Shown in pieces: positions 29,838 to 38,397 of a stretch of DNA of 64,000 nt. The stretch spans positions 1,673,780 through 1,737,779 of the forward strand of contig JAHBZB010000001.1 in assembly GCA_019635635.1 (NCBI GenBank). The letters run 5' to 3'. Source of the DNA: Xanthobacteraceae bacterium (GTDB lineage Bacteria > Pseudomonadota > Alphaproteobacteria > Rhizobiales > Xanthobacteraceae). The translations under genes were made by a program, and so were the position numbers. The notes below the pieces were generated by a model. That model was not told where the DNA came from and did no database searches. It saw only the letters and a program-made list of their open reading frames with translations. The first letter of the stretch is position 1. Every line of letters starts with the position of its first letter.

Positions 29838-30617
29838 TCAACCTTTCAGAAATCCGTCGAGTGCCTTGGCGTAAGCCTCGGGCTGCTCGATGTTGGAAAG
29901 ATGCGCGGCATCGAGCGCGACGAGCTTCGCGCCGGGAATGCGCTTCGCGATCAGTTCGGCGGCCTCGAACGGAGTCGCCGGGTCCTGCTTGCCGCCGATC
30001 ACGAGCGTCGGCGTTTCGATCTCGCCGATCGTCCAGCGCTGATCGACATCGCGGATCGCGGCGCAGTTTCCGGCGTAGCCTTCGGGCTTCGTCGTGTGCA
30101 GCATCTGCGTAATCGGCTCGACATCCTTCGGCGATTTCTCGCGAAACTCTTTTGTGAACCAGCGCTCGATCACCGCGTTCGTAATCGCCTTCATGCCCGA
30201 GGCGCGTACGGTTGCAATGCGCGTGTTCCAGACATCGGGCAGGCCAAATTTCGCGGCAGTGTTGGATAGTACGAGCTGTTCGATCCGCTCGGGCGCATGG
30301 CGGGCGAGCCACATGCCGATCATGCCGCCCATCGAAAGACCGCAGAAGCGCACTTTGGTAAGTTTCAGCGCATCCATCAGCGCGAGTGCGTCCTGTCCGA
30401 GCGTCGCGACGTTGAAAGGAGCGGTCGGCGCATCGGTCTTGCCGTGGCCGCGGGTGTCGTAGCGCACAACGCGAAAGCGCTTGCTGAGTGCCGGCACCTG
30501 CTTGTCCCACATGTGCAGGTTGGTGCCGAGCGAGTTCGAGAGCATCAGCACCGGCGCACTGTCCGCGCCGTCGATCTGGTAATTGACGTTGATTCCGTTC
30601 GCCTGGAGCGTCGGCAT
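29838..30617 (-). CDS. pcaD: 3-oxoadipate enol-lactonase
   Basis: 259 residues, alpha/beta hydrolase. Hydrolyses beta-ketoadipate enol-lactone. Nucleophile S95 in GLSMGGMIG, oxyanion region LSNSLGTNLHMWD, catalytic His near the end in DAAHLSNIEQPE. It sits between pcaB (10 bp upstream) and pcaC (5 bp downstream), so pcaBDC is one operon. Confidence 0.95.
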   Translation of the reverse strand: MPTLQANGINVNYQIDGADSAPVLMLSNSLGTNLHMWDKQVPALSKRFRVVRYDTRGHGKTDAPTAPFNVATLGQDALALMDALKLTKVRFCGLSMGGMIGMWLARHAPERIEQLVLSNTAAKFGLPDVWNTRIATVRASGMKAITNAVIERWFTKEFREKSPKDVEPITQMLHTTKPEGYAGNCAAIRDVDQRWTIGEIETPTLVIGGKQDPATPFEAAELIAKRIPGAKLVALDAAHLSNIEQPEAYAKALDGFLKG

Positions 30618-30627
30618 TCTTTTTTCC

Positions 30628-31995
30628 TTATTTATTCAAAGCGCGTTCGGTGGCCGCGATCGCGGCGTCGGTGAATTTTTCGGTCTCGCCGAGATAGCTC
30701 GCGGGCTCGAACAATTCGTCCAGTTTCTTCCCCGGAAGAACGCCCGCCGCTTCGGGAATTTCGCGCAGTGCCTTTTTCAGGTGCGTTCCGTCGCGAAGCG
30801 CCTGCTTCGAGACTTTGGCGACGAGTTCGTGCGCCTGCGACTTGCCGAGCTTCTGCGCGAGCGCGAACTGCACGGCTTCGGCCATGATCAGCCCGTTCGA
30901 GATTTCGAGATTGGCGCGCATCCGCGCTTTATCGACTTCGAGACCGGCCGCGATTTCCGCCGTGCGCTCGAATGCGCCGGAAGCAATCAGAAGAAGCTGC
31001 GGTAGTGCGATCCAGCTTGCCTGCCAGCCGCCGGTGCCGCGTTCCTGTTCGTTGACCAGACCCGCGAGCAGCGAAGCGAGCAGGCCAGGTGCGAGACTAG
31101 CGGCTGCAAGAACCTGCGCGGAAAGCGCGGGGTTTCGCTTCTGAGGCATGGTCGAGGAACCGCCGCGGCCTTCGCCGGCGGGCTCGAATGCTTCGGCGAC
31201 TTCGGTCTGCATCAAGAGCGAAACGTCGCGCGCGATTTTTCCACAAACGCCGATCGCGATTGCAACCGCGCTTGCGGCATTCGCAATGCGGTCGCTATGC
31301 GCGTGCCAGGGTGAGGGCGGCACTGCAAGAACGAGCTCCTTGCCGAGCGCGCGCGAAACCACACCGCCTTTGTTTCCGAGCGCCGCAAGCGTTCCCGATG
31401 CGCCGCCGAACTGCAGCACGGAAGCCTCTTCGACCGCCGCGATCATCCGCGCGCGGGCGCGAGCGAGGCTCTCCGCATATTCCGCCGCCTTCAAGCCGAA
31501 GGTCACCGGCAGCGCTTGTTGCAGCCAGGTGCGCCCGGCCATCACGGTCTTGCGGTGCTTTTTCGCGAGCGAGACGAAGCTTTTCGCGGCGCGCGCGAGA
31601 TCGCGCGCGAGTAAAACGGAGGCCTCGCGCAGCGCAAGCACGGTCGCGGTGTCGATCACGTCCTGGCTGGTTGCGCCCCAATGGACGAAACGGGCGGCTT
31701 CCCTGTCGCGCTTTGCGACTTCCGCGGTCAGCGCTTTCACGAGCGGGATCGCGAGATTGCCGGCGTTCGCGGCGGCCAAGCCAAGCGCCTTGGTATCGTA
31801 GCGCTTTGCCTGACAGGCGACTTCGATGGGGTGCGCCGCGTCTTTCGGAATGACGCGGGTTGCGGCTTCCGCGCGGGCGAGCGCTGCCTCGAAGGCGAGC
31901 ATCCGCTGGAGCGTTGCCGCATCGGAGAAAAGTGCGCGCATCTTCGCGCTTGCGAAGAGAGGGCCGAGGAGATCGCCGGAAAGAGTGTCGCTCAT
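30628..31995 (-). CDS. pcaB: 3-carboxy-cis,cis-muconate cycloisomerase
   Basis: 455 residues from the ATG at 31995. Fumarase/aspartase superfamily; cyclises 3-carboxymuconate to 4-carboxymuconolactone. Signature GGSSTMPQKRNPALS near residue 285, plus HWGATSQDVIDTA and AGRTWLQQALPVTFG typical of PcaB. The start MSDTLSGDLLGPLF is standard; the frame open to 32166 is an extension without support. First gene of pcaBDC. The ring-cleavage dioxygenase pcaGH is not in this window. Confidence 0.94.
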   Translation of the reverse strand: MSDTLSGDLLGPLFASAKMRALFSDAATLQRMLAFEAALARAEAATRVIPKDAAHPIEVACQAKRYDTKALGLAAANAGNLAIPLVKALTAEVAKRDREAARFVHWGATSQDVIDTATVLALREASVLLARDLARAAKSFVSLAKKHRKTVMAGRTWLQQALPVTFGLKAAEYAESLARARARMIAAVEEASVLQFGGASGTLAALGNKGGVVSRALGKELVLAVPPSPWHAHSDRIANAASAVAIAIGVCGKIARDVSLLMQTEVAEAFEPAGEGRGGSSTMPQKRNPALSAQVLAAASLAPGLLASLLAGLVNEQERGTGGWQASWIALPQLLLIASGAFERTAEIAAGLEVDKARMRANLEISNGLIMAEAVQFALAQKLGKSQAHELVAKVSKQALRDGTHLKKALREIPEAAGVLPGKKLDELFEPASYLGETEKFTDAAIAATERALNK

Positions 31996-32083
31996 GGCGG
32001 GAGAATAAATCACAGAGTCGGCGCGGAATGTAATCGCGGGCCGCTTTTGCTGGAAGTTTTTTCGGATTTTCTGCTCTGAACCG

Positions 32084-32899
32084 CTAAAGCGGCGAATAGA
32101 TCGAGAAGGTGGTGTAGAAGCCACTGCCGCGGCCCGAGTTATCGAGCGCGCCCAAGGAGAGCGCAAAGATCTTGCGCTGCCATGTGAATGTACCGGCGAG
32201 CCCTACGCGATCCTCGGAATAGCGCGCGTCGCCCATCGTCGCGAACTCGCCGCCGATACCCCACATCTCGTTCAGTTCCCGAAGGACCGTGCCCTTCACG
32301 TAGTATTTGTTGTGGACGTTTGAGGCGTTGGCGAAAGCGGTCAGGATGTAGTGCTGCCAGACGCGGGCATAGAGTTCGACCGAACCCTTGATGCCGGTTT
32401 CGCCGCCCTGTGCCGGATTGGATGGGTCGGCGTAATTCAGCAACTGCGTTTCGTGAAAAACGCCCACGAAAGCTCCCGCATAAACCGTCGTCCCGAAAAT
32501 ATCCTGAAAGGTCTTGCGATAGCCGCCGAGCAATTCGGCGGAATAGGCGTTCACGTCGTTGACCCCGCCGGGCACGGCCGAGGTCTCGTAAGTGTAAAGT
32601 CCGCCCGCGCCCATGAAGCGGATGCGCCAACCGTCCTCGATCAAGGTTCCTTTCGGCGACCAGGTCGCTCCGGCCCAAACGAAGGTGACGGCTTTCGCTG
32701 CGTCGATGCCGCCGAAGAAATCGGTCTTGCGGTCGACGTAGGGGTTCGCGCGGCCCCGGAGATAATTCAGCGGGCGAAGGAGGTTCTCATAAGTCGTGAA
32801 GGAAAAGGGCGTTTGCGCACGAACGGGAACCGCGCCGAAGGTCACCACAGCGCCCGCAACCATCAATGCAATCGCGCGGTTTCTCGCGCGTTCGAACAT
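32084..32899 (-). CDS. BcsS-like secreted beta-barrel protein
   Basis: 271 residues. Signal peptide (MFERARNRAIALMVAGAVVTFGAVPVRAQ). The mature part alternates polar and aromatic residues like an outer-membrane or periplasmic beta-barrel (DFFGGIDAAKAVTFVWAGATWSPKGTLIEDGWRIRFMGAGGLYTYE ... ends in SGFYTTFSIYSPL). This fits the BcsS family linked to cellulose synthesis in alphaproteobacteria, but no bcs genes are nearby, so the symbol is withheld. GGGA ribosome site before the ATG. It lies upstream of pcaB, 88 bp away, same strand. Confidence 0.65.
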   Translation of the reverse strand: MFERARNRAIALMVAGAVVTFGAVPVRAQTPFSFTTYENLLRPLNYLRGRANPYVDRKTDFFGGIDAAKAVTFVWAGATWSPKGTLIEDGWRIRFMGAGGLYTYETSAVPGGVNDVNAYSAELLGGYRKTFQDIFGTTVYAGAFVGVFHETQLLNYADPSNPAQGGETGIKGSVELYARVWQHYILTAFANASNVHNKYYVKGTVLRELNEMWGIGGEFATMGDARYSEDRVGLAGTFTWQRKIFALSLGALDNSGRGSGFYTTFSIYSPL

Positions 32900-33145
32900 T
32901 TTCGTTCCCAGGCGTTTTCCCCGGCCCAATGCGAAGCGGGCTGCCGCGCCCGGCTTCGCACCGAAATTGTTCGGCAGCTGTCTGCGCGCGGCCACAAAAC
33001 CCCGATTGCGGGCTGCAATCGATGGTAGAATCGGGGTAATACATTGCCTCTAGTTGCAAGTATTTCTTCATAGGCAGCCCGCAAAGGCGGAAGAGCGGGC
33101 TGCTTCGCGCCGGGCTATAACCGGCGCAATCAAAAGAGAAACGCC

Positions 33146-34342
33146 ATGGAAGACGCCAGCAATCATCGCCGCTTCATCAATGTCGCGCATTTCATCGATC
33201 ACTATGTGCTGCTCGTGTTTCCGACCGTCGCGATCGGACTCGAAAGCGCGCTCTCGCGCAGTTACGCCGAACTGATCGTGCTTTCGACCGCGTGCTTCGT
33301 CGCGTTCGGCCTGTTTTCGCTGCCGTGGGGCTGGCTCGCCGACCACTGGAGCCGGCGGAAGATCATGGCGATCTTCTTTTTCGGTTGCGCGGTCTCGATG
33401 GCTTTGGCCGCCGCCGCACCGAATGTCTATTGGCTCGCGGGCGCGCTCTTGCTGCTCGGGATCTTCGCCGCAATCTATCATCCGGTCGGCATTCCAATGC
33501 TGGTGTCGGTCGCGCGTGACCGCGGCCGCGATTTTGCAACCAACGGTGTTTGGGGAAATTTCGGTGTTGCGCTCGCGCCGGGCGTCACCGCGGCGCTGAT
33601 CCATTGGGTCGGCTTGCGCGCGGCGTTCGTCGTTCCGGCGGTGATCTGTGGCGCGATCGGCGTTGCTTACCTGTTTCTGACGAAAGAGGAGACGGCCAAG
33701 GCGGGCTCGCGCGCCAAGATCGCCGAGGTGCCGCTTACGGGCAGCATGATGGTCGGCGTGTTCGCCTTCTTCGCGCTGATGGCATTCTGCGGCGGCACCG
33801 TTTTTAACATTCTGACGATCGCGATTCCGAAACTGATCGACGAGCGCATGACGCACGATATTCCGCTGGTGCTGCTCGGTTCGGTCGCGACCGGCGTGCT
33901 TCTGTTCGGCGGGGTCGCGCAGCTCACGGTGGGACGTCTGGTGTCGCGCTTTCCGCCGCATGTGCTGCTCGCGGGCATCGGCATCATGCAGGTGGTCGGC
34001 GTGCTGTGGGCATATTACGCGACCGGGTCAATGCTGCTTGCCGCGCTTGCGGTTTCGATCGCCGCGATCTATGCGCAGGTGACGGTCGGCGACGTCGTGA
34101 TCGCGCGTTATACGGCGGATGCCTGGCGCGGGCGCGTGTTCGCGATCCGCTTCTTCCTTGCGTTCATCACGAGCGGTCTTGCGGTCTGGCTGATCTCGGC
34201 GCTGCTCGGCAAAGGCGGCTTCGATCTGGTGCTTCTGGTGACGGTCGTAGTTGCTTTGTTCTTTGCTTTCGCGACGATCTCGATTTCGATTCTTGCGGGT
34301 AAAGCCGAGAGTAGTGCCGCGTCGGCGCAGCCTGCGGAGTAA
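33146..34342 (+). CDS. Major facilitator superfamily transporter
   Basis: 398 residues, about 11-12 membrane helices. The loop 2-3 signature appears as GWLADHWSRRKIM (about residues 63-75), and loop 8-9 as GRLVSRFPPHVLL. Residues 105-130 hold GIFAAIYHPVGIPMLVS, a helix-4/5 text seen in FosmidR/Fsr-type (fosmidomycin resistance-like) carriers. Substrate unknown. Divergent from the BcsS-like gene with 246 bp between; the next gene begins 6 bp after its stop, so the two are probably co-transcribed. Confidence 0.85.
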   Translation: MEDASNHRRFINVAHFIDHYVLLVFPTVAIGLESALSRSYAELIVLSTACFVAFGLFSLPWGWLADHWSRRKIMAIFFFGCAVSMALAAAAPNVYWLAGALLLLGIFAAIYHPVGIPMLVSVARDRGRDFATNGVWGNFGVALAPGVTAALIHWVGLRAAFVVPAVICGAIGVAYLFLTKEETAKAGSRAKIAEVPLTGSMMVGVFAFFALMAFCGGTVFNILTIAIPKLIDERMTHDIPLVLLGSVATGVLLFGGVAQLTVGRLVSRFPPHVLLAGIGIMQVVGVLWAYYATGSMLLAALAVSIAAIYAQVTVGDVVIARYTADAWRGRVFAIRFFLAFITSGLAVWLISALLGKGGFDLVLLVTVVVALFFAFATISISILAGKAESSAASAQPAE

Positions 34343-34348
34343 GCGCAC

Positions 34349-34830
34349 ATGCGGGGCAGGGGCTTTGCGCGCGCCGCGATCGCGGTAGCGCTTGCTATTT
34401 GTTTTGCCTGCCCGAGCGCGAGGGCGCAGGAGCGTGCGACCGCGACCGATTTCACGGTCAATATGTTTCAGGCTGCCACGGGCGAGCTATCGCCCGACGT
34501 TTTCAAGATCGAGGAATTCGTCGCGCACAACTTCACCTTTCAGGGCAAGGGCCTCGAAGGCGGGAAGTTCAGCGGCTTTCTCGTACGCGTGCGTTTCGAG
34601 GCGCCGCGCGAGGTGTTCGCGCCGGGGCGGCAGGCACAACTGGTGTTGCGCGACAGCAAGACGAAGAAGGTGCTGAAGACCTGGAATATTTCCGACGTCT
34701 ATGTCGGCGACAGCAAGGTGAGCTGGCGTGCGCAGTCTTCACCGATCTCGACTGCAATCTGATGGAAGTGACGCTGACTTCGGGCAAAACGAAAATCACG
34801 CGGGAGCTTCCGCTCCATTGTGGAGAATAG
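34349..34830 (+). pseudogene. Secreted protein gene broken by a frameshift (or sequencing error)
   Basis: The frame from the ATG at 34349 gives a signal peptide (MRGRGFARAAIAVALAICFACPSARA) and about 105 residues of smooth mature protein, then stops at 34762. From about 34730 the frame shifted by one base continues in coding style, VFTDLDCNLMEVTLTSG and ELPLHCGE, to a TAG at 34830. The two pieces fit end to end and give about 160 residues with two cysteines in the tail. One missing base (or two extra) in the region 34720-34745 explains the break. The function is not recognised. It follows the MFS gene by 6 bp. Confidence 0.7.
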
Positions 34831-34861
34831 CAAGCGACTGATTTTGTTATATTTTTTCCTT

Positions 34862-34890
34862 TTGACTATGACTGACTAGTCAGTCATAAT
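34862..34890 (+). promoter_or_regulatory. Promoter with a perfect palindromic TetR operator as its spacer
   Basis: TTGACT (34862-34867), a 17-bp spacer, and CATAAT (34885-34890) form a good sigma-70 promoter. The bases 34867-34888 are a perfect 22-bp palindrome with half-site TATGACTGACT, filling the spacer and entering the -10. Repressor binding would shut the promoter. The -10 ends 6 bases before the ATG of the TetR gene, so transcription should start at or next to that ATG. The site most likely autoregulates the whole downstream operon. Confidence 0.85.
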
Positions 34891-34896
34891 TTGCGA

Positions 34897-35568
34897 ATGA
34901 AACCTTCCGCGAGCAGGAAGCCGCGCGCCATAACGGGCAGCGCGCAAACGAAACGTGCAGCGCAGGGCGCGGACCGCCGCTCGCAGATTCTTGCCGCCGC
35001 GCTCGACGAGTTTTCGCTCCACGGTTTCGAGGCGACGCGGCTCGACGACGTTGCGAAGCGCGCGCATGTCGCGAAGGGGACGATCTATCTTTATTTCAAA
35101 GACAAGGAATCGTTATTCCAGGAATTGTTGCGGGCACAGATCGGTCCGGTGATCGGCATGCTGGAAGAGGTGCTTGCCGGAGGCGCGAGTGTAACGAAGC
35201 CGATGCCGTTGCGCGAACTCGCGTATCGCGTCGCCGATCTGTTCGTCGAGCAGGTCATCGGCACGCGGCGCAGGGACATCGTGCGGCTCATTCTGACCGA
35301 GGGCCCGCGCTTTCCGAAGCTCGCGGAGTTTTACTATCGCGAAGTGGTCTCGCGCGGGCTCGGCGCATTTCGTGCCCGTGCCAAACGCGCGGTCAGCGAA
35401 GGCGAACTGAAAAGCGACACGCTGGTCCGCTTCCCGCATCTCATCGTGGCGCCGGCGCTGGTCTCGATCATCTGGAAATCCATGTTCGACAAGTTCGAGC
35501 CGCTCGACGTGAAAGCGCTGATGAAAGCGCAAATCGACATTCTGTTCGACAAGGAAGAACGGTCATGA
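34897..35568 (+). CDS. TetR/AcrR-family repressor of the downstream ABC export operon
   Basis: 223 residues. N-terminal TetR helix-turn-helix (about residues 22-70: RRSQILAAALDEFSLHGFEATRLDDVAKRAHVAKGTIYLYFKDKESLF), then a helical ligand-binding domain with the TetR_C form found in CecR/YbiH-like proteins. It starts 7 bases after the -10 hexamer, leaving no room for a ribosome site, so the mRNA is probably leaderless. A TTG at 34891 is an unlikely alternative. It overlaps the HlyD gene by 4 bp (ATGA). In E. coli CecR controls a similar HlyD-ABC-permease set; the parallel is inference. Confidence 0.9.
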   Translation: MKPSASRKPRAITGSAQTKRAAQGADRRSQILAAALDEFSLHGFEATRLDDVAKRAHVAKGTIYLYFKDKESLFQELLRAQIGPVIGMLEEVLAGGASVTKPMPLRELAYRVADLFVEQVIGTRRRDIVRLILTEGPRFPKLAEFYYREVVSRGLGAFRARAKRAVSEGELKSDTLVRFPHLIVAPALVSIIWKSMFDKFEPLDVKALMKAQIDILFDKEERS

Positions 35569-36326
35569 AGATCTGCCGCATTGCGTTGCTGTTGCCGTTT
35601 TTCGTTTTTCTTGCGTCCTGCGGTCGCAACGACACGCAATCCTTCCAGGGCTGGATCGAGGCCAACCTGATTTTTGTGGGCCCCGACGAGAACGGCCGCA
35701 TCGAGAAAATGGAAGTGCGCGAAGGCGATGTGCTCGCCAAGGGCGCGCTGATCTTCTTCCTTGAGGCGGACTTGCAAAAGGCCGACGAAATCGCGGCAAG
35801 CGCGGCGCTCGAAAACGCGCGCCTTGCTTTTGCGCGTGCCGAGCAACTCGCGAAAACGAATGCCGGCACGCAGAAGGCCTTCGACGACGCGCAGGCCGCA
35901 CTTCGCGAAGCGCAGGCGAAATTCAACTCGGCGCAGACTCGGCTCGCACGCCGCTCGGTCGTGAGCCCGGTCGAAGGCGTGGTGCAGCAGGTCTATTTCC
36001 GCGCGGGCGAACTCGTCGTTGCCGGAAGGCCTATCGTTGCGATCCTGCCGCCGGGCAATGTCAAGGTTCGCTTCTATGTTGCGCAGGCGTTGCTGCCGCG
36101 CATTGCCATCGGCGATCTGGTCGATGTGCATTGCGACGGCTGCGGCCCGCAGAAGGCGAAGATCAGCTTTATCGCGAAGCAGGCCGAATACACACCGCCC
36201 GTGATCTACAGCGAGCAGGAGCGCAACAAGCTCGTATTTCTGGTCGAGGCGCTTCCCGAGAAGCCCGCCGACCTGCGCGTCGGCCAACCGGTCAACGTCA
36301 CCGTGATGCCGCGCGAGCAAAAATGA
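35565..36326 (+). CDS. HlyD-family periplasmic adaptor, putative lipoprotein
   Basis: 253 residues. N-terminal lipoprotein signal with lipobox FLASC (C19). Then an HlyD/YbhG-type membrane fusion protein: biotinyl-lipoyl half-motif (GWIEANLIFVGPDENGRIEKMEVREGDVLAKG), a helical coiled-coil hairpin rich in Ala/Gln/Glu (about 70-125), second lipoyl half (VVSPVEGVVQQVYFRAGELV) and a beta-barrel part. Such adaptors link an inner-membrane ABC exporter to an outer-membrane channel. Overlaps the TetR gene and the ABC ATPase gene by 4 bp each. Confidence 0.9.
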   Translation: MKICRIALLLPFFVFLASCGRNDTQSFQGWIEANLIFVGPDENGRIEKMEVREGDVLAKGALIFFLEADLQKADEIAASAALENARLAFARAEQLAKTNAGTQKAFDDAQAALREAQAKFNSAQTRLARRSVVSPVEGVVQQVYFRAGELVVAGRPIVAILPPGNVKVRFYVAQALLPRIAIGDLVDVHCDGCGPQKAKISFIAKQAEYTPPVIYSEQERNKLVFLVEALPEKPADLRVGQPVNVTVMPREQK

Positions 36327-37258
36327 TGGCGGCGCAATCCGACATCGCGATCGACGTCCACGGGCTGACGAAGTCCTTCGACGGCCGCGTGGTGGTGCGC
36401 GATCTTTCGATGCAGGTGAAGCGCGGCACGATCTACGGCTTTCTCGGTCCAAACGGCTCCGGCAAGACCACGACGATCCGCATGCTCTGCGGGTTGCTGA
36501 CGCCGGACAGCGGCGAGGGCACCTGTCTCGGTTACGACATCCGAACCGAGGCGGACCAGATCAAGCGCCATGTCGGCTACATGACGCAGCGCTTCTCGCT
36601 CTATCAGGACCTGTCGGTGCGCGAGAATCTCGAATTCGTCGGGCGCATCTACGGGCTGAAAGCGCCGGTGAAAGCGGCAACCGATATGATTGCGCGGCTT
36701 GGACTCCAGGGGCGCGAGGAACAGCTTGCCGCGCAGCTTTCCGGCGGCTGGAAGCAGCGGCTTGCGCTCGGCGCCTGTACGCTGCCAAGCCCACAACTGC
36801 TTCTGCTCGACGAGCCGACCGCGGGCGTCGATCCGAAGGCGCGGCGCGAATTCTGGAACGAAATTCACGCGCTCGCGAGCGACGGCCTCACCGTGCTCGT
36901 CTCCACGCATTACATGGACGAGGCCGAGCGCTGCCACGAGATTGCGTATATCGCCTATGGCGAATTGCTCACGCACGGCACGGTCGAGCAGGTGATCGAG
37001 CAATCGAATCTGACGACGTATAATGTCAGCGGCGATGGCTTGCAGGATTTGCTGCATGAGCTCGACGGGAAGCCGGGCATCGATATGGTCGCGCCGTTCG
37101 GTGCGAGCCTGCATGTCTCGGGCCGCAATGAGAAAAAACTCGAAGCCGCGATCAAGCCGTTTCGCGAGAGCGGAAAATATAGCTGGTCGCGCTCCGAGCC
37201 TTCGCTCGAAGACGTTTTCATCGAGCTAATGAACCGCTCAAAGGACAATTTCCGATGA
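36323..37258 (+). CDS. ABC-2 type exporter ATP-binding protein (YbhF-like)
   Basis: 311 residues. One ABC domain: Walker A GPNGSGKT (42-49), Q-loop YMTQRFSLYQDLSVRENLEF, signature LSGGWKQRLALG and Walker B LLLLDEPTAGVD. A C-terminal regulatory region of about 80 residues follows. E. coli YbhF has two such domains; this protein has one. Start is ATGATG at 36323, overlapping the HlyD stop; overlaps the permease gene by 4 bp. Part of the TetR-controlled operon. Cargo unknown, likely a drug or toxic compound. Confidence 0.92.
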   Translation: MMAAQSDIAIDVHGLTKSFDGRVVVRDLSMQVKRGTIYGFLGPNGSGKTTTIRMLCGLLTPDSGEGTCLGYDIRTEADQIKRHVGYMTQRFSLYQDLSVRENLEFVGRIYGLKAPVKAATDMIARLGLQGREEQLAAQLSGGWKQRLALGACTLPSPQLLLLDEPTAGVDPKARREFWNEIHALASDGLTVLVSTHYMDEAERCHEIAYIAYGELLTHGTVEQVIEQSNLTTYNVSGDGLQDLLHELDGKPGIDMVAPFGASLHVSGRNEKKLEAAIKPFRESGKYSWSRSEPSLEDVFIELMNRSKDNFR

Positions 37259-38397
37259 GCTGGTTCGACAGAATTGGTACCAGCGGCTTCTGGCGGCGCG
37301 CGAAGGCGATGCTGGTGAAGGAGTTCGTCCAGCTGCGCCGCGACCGGGTGTCGTTCGCGATGATCGTGATGATTCCGATCATGCAGCTCATTCTGTTCGG
37401 CTATGCGATCAATACCACGCCGCGCAACCTGCCGACCGCGGTGCTGTTGCAGGAGACGAGCGACGTCGGCCGCACCATTCTCGCGGCGATCGAGCGGACC
37501 GGATATTTCAAGATTACGCATAGGCTTTCGTCGGTCGAGGAGTTCGACCGCGTGCTGGCTTCCGGCGAGGTGCTGTTCGCAATCGAAATTCCGGCCGGCT
37601 TTGAGCGTGCGTTGCGGCGCGGCGACATGCCGGCGCTGCTGGTCGCAGCCGACGCGACCGATCCGGTGGGCTCGAGTTCGGCGCTGGGTGCGCTCAACCG
37701 CATCGCGCAGGTCGCGCTCATTAACGAGCGCATGTTGCCGGACCAGACGCAGCCGTTGTTCGAGATCAGGGCGCATGCGCGCTACAACCCCGCGGCGTCG
37801 AGTTCGCTCAACATCGTGCCCGGGCTCGTCGGAACGATTCTGACTATGACCATGCTGATCTTTACCGCGCTTTCGGTGACGCGCGAGGTCGAGCGCGGCA
37901 CCATGGAAAGCCTGCTTTCCATGCCGATCTCGCCGCTCGAAATCATGGTGGGCAAGATCATTCCCTACATCATGGTCGGCTTCACGCAAGCCGCGCTCAT
38001 TATCGGTTTCGGCATACTGTTGTTCGGCGTTCCGATCCTCGGCAGCCTGCTGCTGCTCGGGTTGCTGTCGACGCTGTTCATCGCGACCAATCTTTCGATC
38101 GGCTATTCGTTCTCGACGGTCGCGCAGAACCAGCTGCAGGCGATCCAGATGACGTTCATGTTCTTCCTGCCTAACATTCTTCTGTCCGGCTTCATGTTTC
38201 CCTTCGCCGGGATGCCGGTCTGGGCGCAATGGATCGGCGAGGCGCTGCCGCTCACACACTATCTCCGCATCGTGCGCTCGATCATGCTGAAAGGCTCCGG
38301 CTTCTTTGAGCTGCAATATGAAGTGCTGGCGCTGTTCGTGCTGATGCTGGTTGCGATGACGATCGCGGTGACGCGGTTCAGGAGAACGCTGGATTGA
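37255..38397 (+). CDS. ABC-2 type exporter permease (YbhS/YbhR-like)
   Basis: 380 residues. One N-terminal membrane helix (VSFAMIVMIPIMQLILFGYAINT), a large periplasmic domain (about 45-175) and five C-terminal helices including the ABC-2 motif REVERGTMESLLSMPISPLEIMVGKIIPY. Only one permease gene is present, whereas E. coli has two (ybhS, ybhR), so it should act as a homodimer. Its TGA abuts the TCA of the convergent DUF72 gene with no spacer. Confidence 0.92.
   Translation: MSWFDRIGTSGFWRRAKAMLVKEFVQLRRDRVSFAMIVMIPIMQLILFGYAINTTPRNLPTAVLLQETSDVGRTILAAIERTGYFKITHRLSSVEEFDRVLASGEVLFAIEIPAGFERALRRGDMPALLVAADATDPVGSSSALGALNRIAQVALINERMLPDQTQPLFEIRAHARYNPAASSSLNIVPGLVGTILTMTMLIFTALSVTREVERGTMESLLSMPISPLEIMVGKIIPYIMVGFTQAALIIGFGILLFGVPILGSLLLLGLLSTLFIATNLSIGYSFSTVAQNQLQAIQMTFMFFLPNILLSGFMFPFAGMPVWAQWIGEALPLTHYLRIVRSIMLKGSGFFELQYEVLALFVLMLVAMTIAVTRFRRTLD

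Noticed and set aside
33068..33961. 297-residue minus-strand frame opposite the MFS gene
   Set aside because: Arg/His/Asp-rich shadow of a clear membrane transporter gene.
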